Below, in pieces: positions 8,741-16,631 of a DNA stretch of 64,000 bases. The notes below the pieces were generated by a model. The model saw only the letters and a program-made list of their open reading frames with translations, searched no databases and was not told the origin of the DNA. This DNA comes from Methanothrix harundinacea 6Ac. Lineage in GTDB: Archaea; Halobacteriota; Methanosarcinia; Methanotrichales; Methanotrichaceae. Position numbers and translations under genes: made by a program. Location: assembly GCF_000235565.1 (NCBI RefSeq), contig NC_017527.1, positions 124,001 to 188,000 of the forward strand, read 5' to 3'. Position 1 is the stretch's first letter. Each line of letters begins with the position of its first letter.

Positions 8741-9283
8741 ATGGAAGAGAGAGAGAGGCTTCTGGAGCTTTTGAGGACGAGGGCGCTCCGGGTGGGGAGG
8801 ATCACCCTCTCCTCGGGGAGGGTGAGCGACTACTACGTCGACGCCCGGGAGGTCGTCCTCCACCCCGAGGGGGCGTACCTGACGGGGAGGCTCCTCCTGG
8901 AGAGGATCGACCCCGAGGCGGTCGCCGTTGCCGGGATGACCCTGGGGGCGGACCCGATAGTAGCGGCGATAGCCGTCGTCGGCCACCTCCAGGGGCGAGA
9001 CCTCTCGGCCCTGATCATAAGAAAGGAGCCGAAGGGCCACGGGACGGGGAAGTACGTCGAAGGTCCGACCCTCCCCGAGGGGTCTAAGGTGGCGGTCGTC
9101 GACGACGTCGTCACCACGGGGTCGTCTTTGATAAAGTCGATCGAGCGGCTGAGGGGCGAGGGATACCGGCCGGTCCAGGTCCTCGCCATCCTCGACCGGG
9201 AGGAGGGCGGAAGGGAGAGGCTGGAGGCCTCCGGCTACAGCTTGAACTGCCTATTCACCAGGGGTGACCTCCTCGCCAGATAG
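8741..9283 (+). CDS. pyrE: Orotate phosphoribosyltransferase
   Basis: Transfers phosphoribose from PRPP to orotate in pyrimidine synthesis; 180 residues. The PRPP-binding loop VVDDVVTTGSS and the N-terminal GRITLSSGRVSDYYVDAR are diagnostic. A TATA-like gttatatctc (8711-8720) lies just upstream, so it can be expressed alone with a very short leader. The stop is five bases from that of the convergent exported-protein gene. Confidence 0.94.
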   Translation: MEERERLLELLRTRALRVGRITLSSGRVSDYYVDAREVVLHPEGAYLTGRLLLERIDPEAVAVAGMTLGADPIVAAIAVVGHLQGRDLSALIIRKEPKGHGTGKYVEGPTLPEGSKVAVVDDVVTTGSSLIKSIERLRGEGYRPVQVLAILDREEGGRERLEASGYSLNCLFTRGDLLAR

Positions 9284-9288
9284 GGGCG

Positions 9289-9663
9289 TTAGCTGACGTT
9301 CAGCTGCCTATTGCTCCGATCGCCGCAGACGATGTGGCGAGACCTCCCCTCGGGATCGGTGTAGGTCACCTGGGATCTGACGTGGTAGAGGCCCGGAGCC
9401 TCCCCCCTCACCAGATAGGCGAACTGCGCCGAGCCACCGGGCGATATGTTCACCGACGAGGGCCCCGCACTCTGGGCCGAGAGGCCGGGGGGGACCGCCG
9501 GGACGACGGAGACGTCCAGGGCGGATTCGCCGGTGTTGCCGAGGCGGAGCATCACAGAGACTTCCTCCCCTAAACCAGCATGGTAGCGGTCCAATTGCTG
9601 CTCTACGTGGATCCCCACCACCATGAGGGACAGCAGGACCGGAACCATGAGAGCCGTCTTCAT
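9289..9663 (-). CDS. Small exported protein with CARDB-like beta-sandwich
   Basis: A 124-residue protein with a short hydrophobic N-terminus (residues 3-17) that can act as signal peptide or anchor. The rest alternates beta-strand-like segments (GEEVSVMLRLGNTG, NISPGGSAQFAYLV, GLYHVRSQVTYTDPEG) in the manner of CARDB/NEW3 Ig-like domains of archaeal surface proteins. No catalytic motif. A minus-strand TATA-like ctttaaat lies about 30 bases upstream. Family assignment is tentative. Confidence 0.7.
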   Translation of the reverse strand: MKTALMVPVLLSLMVVGIHVEQQLDRYHAGLGEEVSVMLRLGNTGESALDVSVVPAVPPGLSAQSAGPSSVNISPGGSAQFAYLVRGEAPGLYHVRSQVTYTDPEGRSRHIVCGDRSNRQLNVS

Positions 9664-9696
9664 TGAACCCCGATTTTGTGACGGCGAGATTTAAAG

Positions 9697-9718
9697 GTAG
9701 CTTTCATATAAGAGCTAC
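9697..9718. repeat. Inverted repeat in divergent promoter region
   Basis: Arms gtagct and agctac (6 bp, perfect) surround a 10-base AT-rich centre, between the promoters of the 9289-9663 gene and the gene starting near 9796. It could be an operator, but a 6-bp arm can occur by chance. Confidence 0.35.
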
Positions 9719-9795
9719 GTGAGACCTCCGCGTGACCTTTCCGTCCCGGAAGGGACACAAAAATACTTATCGTGGCGGAGCTAGGGATAAGGTCG

Positions 9796-10935
9796 ATGGA
9801 CGTTTCGTACTCGGTCTGGCGCGATGCCGCAGCGGATAGGCTGGAGCTGGAGGGCGAAAGCTTCTCCTTCCTCTTCGACCGGCGCTATTCCAACCGGCTC
9901 AACAGGATGAGCCGGGTATTCTTTGAGGCTTACGCGAAGGCCACCCTGGAGGTCTCGGCGGAGGAGGACCGGTTCCCCAGCCTCAGCGAGATCGAGTCGA
10001 GGATGGAGAGCGGCGCCATCTACGCCTACAAGGACCGGCTGATGAGGTCCACCGGCTTCTTCGAGGAGGTGAAGATCTCCGGGATATCCTATCTGATCCC
10101 CAGGGCGAAGCGGTTCGTCGACGAGACGGGGACCTATACAGACCTGATCCTCCACCTGGAGAGGGGAGAGGTGATCCTCCCCAGGAGGGATAAGCCCTCC
10201 GCCGCCCCGAGGCCCGAGGAGGAGGAGGAGGAGGCCGAGGAGGATCTGGCGGAGGATGAGGAGCCCCTGGGGGAGGAGACCTCCCCGGATGGGGAGGCGA
10301 AGGCCCCGATGGAAGCCGGAGACCTCCGGGGCGAAGGTCCCGCCACCAGAGGGCCGGAGGAGGCAGGATCGGGGCTGGCGGCGTCTGGGGCCGAGGAGCC
10401 CGCCCCGGAGGCGAGCCCTTCGAGAGGGGAAGCGCCGAAGACCGAAGAGCCTCCGGCGACGCCTCCCGATACCTCCGCCGGCGAGGGAGGGGTCGATGAG
10501 GCCGAGGCGGTCTTCGGACGCGAAGAGAAAGAAGAAACGGAGGCTCCGCCCCCCTTGGGGGACTTTGCAGAAGCCGCCGCCCCGGGGGGGGCTTTGGCCC
10601 CCGAGCCGGCGGCGAAGCCCCCCGCCCCCGATAGGGCGACTCCTCCACCGCCTCATCCCCCCGGGCCGAAGGGAGGAGGGGGGCTTTCCGGGTGGGTAAG
10701 AGGCGATAGGGCCCCGATCCTGGCCCTGGGGGGGGGTCGCCCTGGTGATCCTGATGGCGGCGGCATTCTTCTTCTGGCCCACCGGCCCGGAGGCTCCGAT
10801 CCCGCCGTCGGATTTCGTCGGCTTTGCCGCTTATCTATCCAACAACTCTGGAAGCACCTACCTCAACCTGGACGTCACAAACCCCAAGGGGCTGGAGAGC
10901 AGGGTAGAGCTGATCCTCCCTCCGGACGTGGATAA
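9796..10935 (+). CDS. Uncharacterised protein, cytoplasmic N-terminal part of a frameshifted membrane protein
   Basis: No recognised family. About 130 structured residues (Arg/Tyr/Phe-rich, with PSLSEIESRMESG and LILHLERGEVILP) are followed by a long low-complexity acidic and Pro/Ala-rich linker. In this frame the last ~65 codons after the G9 run (10728-10736) are not protein-like. Shifting one base at that run continues into a transmembrane helix and the exported domain of the next ORF, so the true gene probably spans 9796-11302. I chose ATG 9796, about 30 bases after an aaaaatactta TATA box, over the earlier GTG at 9772. Confidence 0.6.
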   Translation: MDVSYSVWRDAAADRLELEGESFSFLFDRRYSNRLNRMSRVFFEAYAKATLEVSAEEDRFPSLSEIESRMESGAIYAYKDRLMRSTGFFEEVKISGISYLIPRAKRFVDETGTYTDLILHLERGEVILPRRDKPSAAPRPEEEEEEAEEDLAEDEEPLGEETSPDGEAKAPMEAGDLRGEGPATRGPEEAGSGLAASGAEEPAPEASPSRGEAPKTEEPPATPPDTSAGEGGVDEAEAVFGREEKEETEAPPPLGDFAEAAAPGGALAPEPAAKPPAPDRATPPPPHPPGPKGGGGLSGWVRGDRAPILALGGGRPGDPDGGGILLLAHRPGGSDPAVGFRRLCRLSIQQLWKHLPQPGRHKPQGAGEQGRADPPSGRG

Positions 10936-11302
10936 GAGCATCAGCGCCACAGGCGGGATCGTCACCATATCCTACACCAACAACACAGTGATCCAGCTAG
11001 CCTCCCGGAACAACGCCACCGTCTCGGTCGCCCTCACCGAGGAGTACATCCTCGTCCCCGTCACCTTCAACCTGGCGATACCGGCGGATTACGAGTCTAG
11101 CGTCCTCGTCTACGACAAGGACTACCAGGTCAGCCGGACGAACAGCACCATCAGCCTCCTCTGCAACTGCACTGGGGAACGGCTGGAGTTCGATCAGATC
11201 TACAATGCGAGAAAAGTCGCTGGCGGTCCTGGTCCCCAGGAGCGAGGCCCAGAGAACGCTACATCGAGCCCGCCGGCTGGGGCTCCTGGACCTCAGCCGT
11301 AA
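10745..11302 (+). CDS. Membrane-anchored extracellular domain (C-terminal part of the frameshifted gene)
   Basis: It begins inside a transmembrane helix (LVILMAAAFFFWP when read across the G9 run) and continues as an Asn/Thr/Ser-rich beta-type domain with many N-glycosylation sequons (NNS, NNT, NAT, NST), so the domain faces outward. With one base removed from the G9 run it fuses to the ORF starting at 9796: cytoplasmic domain, Pro-rich linker, one membrane pass, outer domain. Its 3' end overlaps taw2 by 98 bases; the last ~30 residues look low-complexity. Confidence 0.6.
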   Translation: MILMAAAFFFWPTGPEAPIPPSDFVGFAAYLSNNSGSTYLNLDVTNPKGLESRVELILPPDVDKSISATGGIVTISYTNNTVIQLASRNNATVSVALTEEYILVPVTFNLAIPADYESSVLVYDKDYQVSRTNSTISLLCNCTGERLEFDQIYNARKVAGGPGPQERGPENATSSPPAGAPGPQP

Positions 11303-12227
11303 GACCGTCTCCAGGGAAGGGTATGTAGAGGTCCCGGTGACGGGGCCCCTCCCGGGGCTGGAGGTGCACCACCAGGAGGCCCCCGATTTTTACGACAGAA
11401 ACCCGGAGCTCGCCGACCTTCTCGCCGATTCCATATCCCCGGGAGAGAGGGAGCTCCTACCCAAAGGCTGGTCGATCCTGGGGAAGGTGATCATCGTCAA
11501 GATAGACCCCCAGATCGAGTCCCTGAAGGCGAGGATCGGCGAGGCGCTCCTGGAGATCTACCCCCGCTGCTCCTCCGTCCTCCTGGACAGAGGCGTCGCC
11601 GGCCCCTTCCGGGAGCCGGACCGGGAGGTGATCGCCGGGTCGGCAAAGACGGAGACGGTCCACCGGGAGGACGGGGTCGTCTTCAAGCTCGACCCTGCGA
11701 AGGTGATGTTCTCGGCCGGAAACCTCCAGGAGAGGATGAGGATGGGCCGCCTCGGTGGAGGGGAGACCGTCGTCGACATGTTCGCCGGGATCGGCTACTT
11801 CACCCTCCCCATGGCGGTCCACTCCCGGCCCAAAAAAATCATCGCCATCGAGATCAATCCGGTCGCCTACGGCTACCTCGCAGAGAACGTCCGGCTCAAC
11901 GGCGTCGATGGGATCGTCGTCCCCGTTCACGGCGACTGCGATCTGGTGACCCCCAGAGCCGTCGCCGACCGGGTCGTGATGGGGTACGTCGGGACCACAG
12001 ACCAGTACCTGGACGCCGCCATCGCCGCTCTCCGGGCCGGCGGGGCCCTCCACTACCACCAGACTGTCCCCGAGAAGCTCTACCCACGAAAGCTGGAAGA
12101 GGACCTGGCCGGGGCGGGGGAGCGGGCGGGTCGATCGGTGAAGATCGAGAGGTCTGCCCGGGTGAAGAAGTACTCGCCGGGGATCCTCCACGCCGTCGTC
12201 GACGCCAGAGTCGACGGAGCCGAATGA
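11205..12227 (+). CDS. taw2: tRNA wybutosine-pathway aminocarboxypropyltransferase (Taw2/Trm5 family)
   Basis: SAM-dependent tRNA position-37 enzyme, 340 residues, with an N-terminal D1-like domain (SLAVLVPRSEAQ...GLLD) and a Rossmann domain with VVDMFAGIGYFTLPMA and IAIEINPVAYGYL. The NPPY motif of Trm5 methyltransferases is replaced by VMGYVG, which points to the Taw2 branch (3-amino-3-carboxypropyl transfer to the imG precursor in tRNA-Phe). The start at 11205 is supported by the conserved N-terminus even though it overlaps the preceding ORF by 98 bases. Confidence 0.88.
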   Translation: MREKSLAVLVPRSEAQRTLHRARRLGLLDLSRKTVSREGYVEVPVTGPLPGLEVHHQEAPDFYDRNPELADLLADSISPGERELLPKGWSILGKVIIVKIDPQIESLKARIGEALLEIYPRCSSVLLDRGVAGPFREPDREVIAGSAKTETVHREDGVVFKLDPAKVMFSAGNLQERMRMGRLGGGETVVDMFAGIGYFTLPMAVHSRPKKIIAIEINPVAYGYLAENVRLNGVDGIVVPVHGDCDLVTPRAVADRVVMGYVGTTDQYLDAAIAALRAGGALHYHQTVPEKLYPRKLEEDLAGAGERAGRSVKIERSARVKKYSPGILHAVVDARVDGAE

Positions 12228-12268
12228 TTATTATCCTTTGAGGCCGATAATTGGTATAGGTGGTATGA

Positions 12269-12929
12269 TTGAAGATATCCTGGCTAGGCCACTCCTGTTT
12301 CAAGATCGAGTCTGACGGCGGAAAGATCATTGTCACCGACCCCTTCGACGAGGCCGTCGGCTACCCCCTCCCGAAGGCGAAGGCGGACGTCGTCACCGTC
12401 AGCCACGACCACCACGACCACAACCACGTCGCTGCGATCGGAGGAAACCCGGCGGTGGTCCGGGGTCCAGGAAAAAAAGGCCGCCGCGGGGATAGAGTTT
12501 CTGGGAATCGCATCGTACCACGACGACCGGGGCGGAAAGCGAAGGGGCAAGAACACCATCTTCTCCTTCGAGATGGACGGGATCCGGGTCTGCCACCTCG
12601 GCGACCTCGGCCACCTCCTCAGCGAGAGAGATGCCGCCGCCCTCGGCGATGTGGACGTTTTGATGATACCCGTCGGCGGGGTATACACCCTCGACGCCGG
12701 GGGCGCCAAGAAGGTCGTCGGCCAGATAAGGCCGAAGGTCGTCATCCCCATGCACTTCATGACCCCGGCCCTCACCTTCGAGGTCGATCCCCCCGACCGG
12801 TTCCTCTCGGGCCAGAAGGTCGAGCGGCCTGGCACCACCTTCGCCGTCTCGAAGGAGAGGCTGCCGAAAGGTGGCGAGGGGGAGGGAGAGGGGGAGGGGC
12901 CGCTGATCGTCCTTCTCGACTACAAATGA
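12269..12929 (+). pseudogene. Metallo-beta-lactamase-fold hydrolase, frameshifted
   Basis: UPF0173-like Zn hydrolase. The first half, from TTG 12269 (MKISWLGHSCFKIES) with the metal motif HDHHDHNH, is in one frame. The second half (GIEFLGIASYHDD, CHLGDLGH, VDVLMIPVGGVYTLD, VVIPMHF) is in another. The frames meet at an A7 run (12472-12478); removing one A restores a continuous reading through GPGKKAAAGIEFLG. An aggtgg SD (12258-12263) supports the TTG start. It is either a real slippage mutation or a sequencing error. If intact it would be about 219 residues, normal for the family. Confidence 0.8.
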
Positions 12930-12957
12930 GGGGCCGGGGGCGGCGGCCGGATCGACA

Positions 12958-12969
12958 GATTAATACATG
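12958..12969 (+). promoter_or_regulatory. TATA-like box of the tRNA gene
   Basis: The sequence gattaatacatg lies about 28 bases upstream of the mature tRNA 5' end, standing out from GC-rich surroundings. Confidence 0.5.
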
Positions 12970-12992
12970 AAAAGCGAAATCTCGCCTGCTGA

Positions 12993-13065
12993 AGCCCGGT
13001 GATGTAGCGGTCAATCATACGAGGCTCTGGACCTCGTCACCAAGGTTCGAATCCTTGCCGGGCTA
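12993..13065 (+). tRNA. tRNA-Gln (CTG)
   Basis: The 7-bp acceptor (AGCCCGG / CCGGGCT, discriminator A) begins with A1-U72, the pair recognised by archaeal GatDE on tRNA-Gln. Anticodon stem CGAGG/CCTCG carries loop CTCTGGA, giving anticodon CTG. The T arm is CAAGG TTCGAAT CCTTG. CCA is not encoded and no intron is seen. In archaea this tRNA is first charged with glutamate and then amidated. It marks the left edge of an AT-rich island, a common position for integrated DNA. Confidence 0.95.
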
Positions 13066-13376
13066 CTACGGTATATTTTGTTGGGGTTCTTGATATCGAT
13101 TTTGTGAAGAGATCATACCCCCTTTACTCTTATTAAGTTTTGGATATCCAGATACCCAGGTATAAAGTTATGTGGCATTTTATGCCGCGCCTTGTCTCCC
13201 AAGAATGCATTTAGCCTATTAATACACACTGCTGCGATTATAATTAATTAATAAAATGGCTCTTGCTAACGATTTTAGATTTTATGCAGTATTTATGCTG
13301 AAGTCAACATATAAGTACTATCAAAGAAGTCATAGTTTAATATCACTATCGGTTATAAATGGTCCGTGCATAATCG
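13066..13376. other. AT-rich non-coding stretch after tRNA-Gln
   Basis: Base composition drops sharply at the tRNA 3' end. A T-rich tract (tatattttgtt, near 13072) may end the tRNA transcript. I found no coding frame and no second copy of the tRNA 3' end within the window, so an integration site is not demonstrated. Confidence 0.5.
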
Positions 13377-13712
13377 CTATGCAATATTGATTACACATTT
13401 TTGATTATCTATGGTCCCGCTGCCGTTTCCTGTTCCAGAATCTCCAAGATTGATAATACGATAATTCATAAAGTACCCAGAACCTTCAGCAGCCTCACTG
13501 AAATTGAAATTAACAAAATAATATCCCTCGCCGACAACTTCTTCATTTGGAGTTTCAGGTATTTCTATGACCATCATAGCATCATGTATCTTCCCATCTC
13601 CCCCCATGCCCATAACTTTAATTCTATATAATCCTGGTAATGGATTTTCTTGGAATTTGATGATCAAATCAGAACTTTGACCGACCTCAATTATTGGTTG
13701 AGTAAAACCCAC
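13377..13712 (-). CDS. Hypothetical beta-sandwich-like protein in AT-rich island
   Basis: Unrecognised 111-residue ORF starting at a GTG. The segment IIEVGQSSDLIIKFQ...LPGLYRIKVMGM resembles an Ig-like extracellular domain. The frame is open upstream of the GTG to a stop near 13750. Adding one base to the T5 run at 13748-13752 would join it to the membrane ORF upstream (13745-14302), so it may be the outer domain of one membrane protein. The low GC content is unlike the core genes. Confidence 0.45.
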   Translation of the reverse strand: MGFTQPIIEVGQSSDLIIKFQENPLPGLYRIKVMGMGGDGKIHDAMMVIEIPETPNEEVVGEGYYFVNFNFSEAAEGSGYFMNYRIINLGDSGTGNGSGTIDNQKCVINIA

Positions 13713-13744
13713 GATTATCCCGTCAGCAATATAATTATCTAAAA

Positions 13745-14302
13745 TTATTTTTCATTATATTTTACGAACGGGTTCATATTTATAGCAGTAATTCTATTAT
13801 AAAATGTATTATTATCGGAGAATTGTGCTTTAGCACCGTTATAATACTGATCGAAGCCGGCGGTAGTTTTTGCCATACTCAAATTATTCGAAGCATAATT
13901 ACATGATGTATTAATATATTCATTATCAAATTTTAGTCTGTAGTCGCTTGCATCTTGACCGAAAATTATCGGATATGTGGAGGCTACTAGTGGACCAAAT
14001 AATTGTGATAGAGCTATTAATATTGCACCTACAAATACAATATCCAAGTATTTCAAATCAATATCACTGAATAGAACATCTGAGAATTTCCTTGATAGCT
14101 TAAATATGCTTATGCCTATAAATAATAATATGAGTACTGTGAAAAAGAGCGTTACTATGGCCCAAATCACATGATGATACCACATTAGTTTTCCCCGTTT
14201 CTTAAATATAACGTATTGATGGGATTTATACTTATGGCGCAATCTACGTTTCCAGTAATGAGTTAGAGGCTGGATACGTCCTCCCAAAGAACCTGTTTGC
14301 AT
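13745..14302 (-). CDS. Hypothetical membrane protein in AT-rich island
   Basis: Unrecognised 185-residue ORF with two strong transmembrane segments (IWAIVTLFFTVLILLFIGI and DIVFVGAILIALSQLFG) separated by a short charged loop, then a polar Asn-rich tail with one cysteine. A shorter start at the Met of MWYHHVIW is possible. It ends in NEK at a short A run; a one-base change would continue it into the 13377-13712 ORF. AT-rich composition and codon choice suggest acquisition. Confidence 0.5.
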   Translation of the reverse strand: MQTGSLGGRIQPLTHYWKRRLRHKYKSHQYVIFKKRGKLMWYHHVIWAIVTLFFTVLILLFIGISIFKLSRKFSDVLFSDIDLKYLDIVFVGAILIALSQLFGPLVASTYPIIFGQDASDYRLKFDNEYINTSCNYASNNLSMAKTTAGFDQYYNGAKAQFSDNNTFYNRITAINMNPFVKYNEK

Positions 14303-14516
14303 CGAATGATAACGGCAGTTAGAATATAAATATAAAGATAAAAAATAAAAACATGGAACTCTGTAGGATCACTTATAGGCAGCTAATGGAGATCCGCTAT
14401 CGAATACAAGTTTACCAAAAATCCACGAAGATCTACCCTCTGTAATTTGCCGATCATCACCGACGCCCCCTCGCCTCGTTGGCGACGGAGCCGATCCGGT
14501 CCGGGTCGGTCTGGTC

Positions 14517-14620
14517 GATGACCGAGGCCAGGCCTTCCCGGGACGCGCGCCCCCGAGGCGGGATGCTCCCCCTCGAAAGCGGGGGGGCTACCCCCCTCCT
14601 TCGCCGCCAGGAAGCCCGCC
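14517..14620 (+). repeat. Dispersed 104-bp GC-rich repeat, copy A
   Basis: It runs from gatgaccgaggcc to gaagcccgcc and matches copy B (17027-17130) over the same 104-base length, with about one mismatch in eight bases. Shared blocks include ggccttcc-gggacgcg, ggcgggatg, ccctcgaa-gcggg and ccttcgccgcc-ggaagcccg. ORFs through it are shadows. Together with copy B it brackets the CNNM gene. Confidence 0.75.
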
Positions 14621-14670
14621 GGGGCGATATTGAGGCGACGGAGCCAGCGACGGAGCCTAACAACGGTCAT

Positions 14671-14898
14671 CTCTCCGTCTTGAGGATCGGCCCGCCCGGC
14701 GCGGGTCCCCTGGATGATAAGGACGGACGCCTCCTTTGAAGCTTTTGCGAACTATCTCGTCGAATCGCCTTTTTTTCCATGCAGCCGGAGATCCCCGGTG
14801 TAGGCGACGGCGACGTCTTCCCGGAGGATGTAGGCGGTCGCCCCGAAGATGGAATTGTCCACTGGATAGGCCGAGATCTCAAAGGGGAGGTCCTCTCT
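14671..14898 (-). pseudogene. Fragment of an RNase J-like metallo-beta-lactamase protein
   Basis: Read on the minus strand from 14898, the frame gives LPFEISAYPVDNSIFGATAY, then VAVAYTGDLRLHGKKGDSTR, a TAG stop (14754-14752), and FAKASKEASVLIIQGTRAG. This matches the conserved middle of archaeal beta-CASP/RNase J-type proteins (DHSIPGAxAY, YTGDxRxHG, LIxEGTR), with a stop where homologs have Glu. A second stop lies just upstream (14901-14899), and the 3' side runs into repeat copy A. Both ends of the gene are missing, so this is a remnant. Confidence 0.75.
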
Positions 14899-15311
14899 CT
14901 AGATGGCCTATGGCCCATATAAGTATCCTAGATGCTATAAAATATATACTATAATTTTAAGGCAGGATATCTTATAATGTCTGAATGAAAGCACGCCTCT
15001 CAAATTCCATATAAGAAGAGAGGGGTTCACAGTAGGAGAGTTAAAAGCTATTTAAGGCCAGCAGAATCTAAAAATCATTAAATTTAATATAATTTAGAAA
15101 ATATAGGCTAGGATACAGATAGAATATGAACAGATAGAATATGAAGTCAATCAATGTATTTTAATCAGATCGAATTAAGGCAAACACTAAATGGAAATCC
15201 TCGATTGTGCTTTTCGAAATCCTCCCGAGATTGACCATGGGAATAGCCATTCATACGGAAAGGCTTAAGTGATAATAGACGATAGGATAATGTGCATTAT
15301 GGTTAAGCGTC
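14899..15311. other. AT-rich non-coding stretch with a 15-bp tandem duplication
   Basis: Low GC and no credible coding frame. It contains a perfect tandem duplication of acagatagaatatga (15115-15129 and 15130-15144). The promoter of the CNNM gene should lie in its last part, but no single TATA box stands out. Confidence 0.5.
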
Positions 15312-16631
15312 TTGAATCTCCGGTGTTTTCTGGCAAGCAATGAGGAATTGGTTTTGGATCTAAGTACGACTATACTTTTAGCTTTATTCTGCCTTCTACT
15401 GTGCCTATCTGCATTCTTCTCTGCATCTGAGACGGCGTTGATGTCACTCAGCAAAATTCGACTTATTCATATGTTGGAGGAGAAGGTAAGGGGTGCCAGC
15501 GTTATAAATCTGCTGAGGGAAGACCCCAACAAACTCCTGGGCACCATCCTTGTAGGCAATAACCTGGTGAACATCAGCGCGTCATCCATCGCTACCGTCT
15601 TAGCGATCAAGTACTTCGGCGATGCCGGCGTGGGCATCGCTACTGGGATAACCACCGCTCTAGTCCTCGTATTCGCAGAGATCACTCCTAAATCATTAGC
15701 TGCGCAAAAATCTGAAAAAATCGCGCTTGTGGTGGCAAAGCCAATTTTTATTTTAACAACGATTCTGGCTCCGATAGTATTTGTCTTCACGCAGATTGCC
15801 CGTCTTTTCTTGCGGCTGCTGGGCTGCAAATACAATGATAACTTGCCCACTATCACTGAAGAGGAACTTAAGTCTCTGGTTAATCTGGGGGAGGAAGAAG
15901 GAGTCATTGAAGATCAAGAAAAGACAATGATCTGCAATGTATTCGACTTTAAAGATCATTTGATCAAGGATGTCATGATACAGAGGATGGACGTAGTTGC
16001 CATCAATATAAACGCCTCCTATGACGAAATCATCAATAAAATAAGAACGGAGCAGTACTCACGTTTTCCCATCTATAGCAATAAGATCGACAACATCATA
16101 GGAATACTCAATGTCAAAGAGCTGGTCTACCGAGATTTGAATGAAGTTTTTGATATAAAAAAGTTTATGAAGAAGCCCTATTATACATTCGAGTATATGA
16201 ATACCTCCGAACTTTTCAACGAAATGAAGAAGGGACGGACGCACATGGCGATAGTATTGGACGAATATGGGGGCACAGCCGGAATCGTCACCTTCGAAGA
16301 TCTAGTTGAGGAAATCGTAGGAGAGATCTCAGACGAGTATGATATGCATACCAAAGAGATCGAGATAATCCAGGAAGGAGAATATATCGTCAACGGAAGT
16401 ACCAGGATCGAGGAACTTAACGAGCTAATCGGGACCAGGATCGAATCAGAGCACTACGAATCCGTAGGCGGATTCATAATTGAGTTAATGGGCAGACTGC
16501 CCAAGCAAGGAGAATCTGTCGAGCACATGAACACGAAGTTCATCATCGAAAACATGGAAAGAAACCGGATTAAAAAGATCAAAGTGCTAATGACCGAAAC
16601 TATGTACGAAGATAAACTCAATATAGATTAA
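15312..16631 (+). CDS. CNNM/CorC (HlyC)-family membrane protein with CBS pair
   Basis: A 439-residue membrane protein with an N-terminal CNNM (DUF21) domain (about 15-190; hydrophobic segments, SASETALMSLSK), a CBS pair (about 205-330; DVMIQRMDVVAI, LDEYGGTAGIVTFEDLVEEIVGEI), and a C-terminal CorC/HlyC-associated domain (about 345-430; YIVNGSTRIEELN, ESVGGFIIELMGRLP). Family members act in divalent cation (Mg/Co) transport. The start is uncertain: TTG 15312 gives a slightly long N-terminus and later TTG codons are possible. GC is clearly lower than in neighbours, and GC-rich repeats flank it, which suggests transfer, perhaps from bacteria. Confidence 0.9.
   Translation: MNLRCFLASNEELVLDLSTTILLALFCLLLCLSAFFSASETALMSLSKIRLIHMLEEKVRGASVINLLREDPNKLLGTILVGNNLVNISASSIATVLAIKYFGDAGVGIATGITTALVLVFAEITPKSLAAQKSEKIALVVAKPIFILTTILAPIVFVFTQIARLFLRLLGCKYNDNLPTITEEELKSLVNLGEEEGVIEDQEKTMICNVFDFKDHLIKDVMIQRMDVVAININASYDEIINKIRTEQYSRFPIYSNKIDNIIGILNVKELVYRDLNEVFDIKKFMKKPYYTFEYMNTSELFNEMKKGRTHMAIVLDEYGGTAGIVTFEDLVEEIVGEISDEYDMHTKEIEIIQEGEYIVNGSTRIEELNELIGTRIESEHYESVGGFIIELMGRLPKQGESVEHMNTKFIIENMERNRIKKIKVLMTETMYEDKLNID

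Noticed and set aside
14383-14670. 95-codon minus-strand ORF through repeat copy A
   Set aside because: The reading is only the repeat plus the tail of the RNase J-like remnant; similar Gly/Pro/Arg text appears in the other repeat copies.
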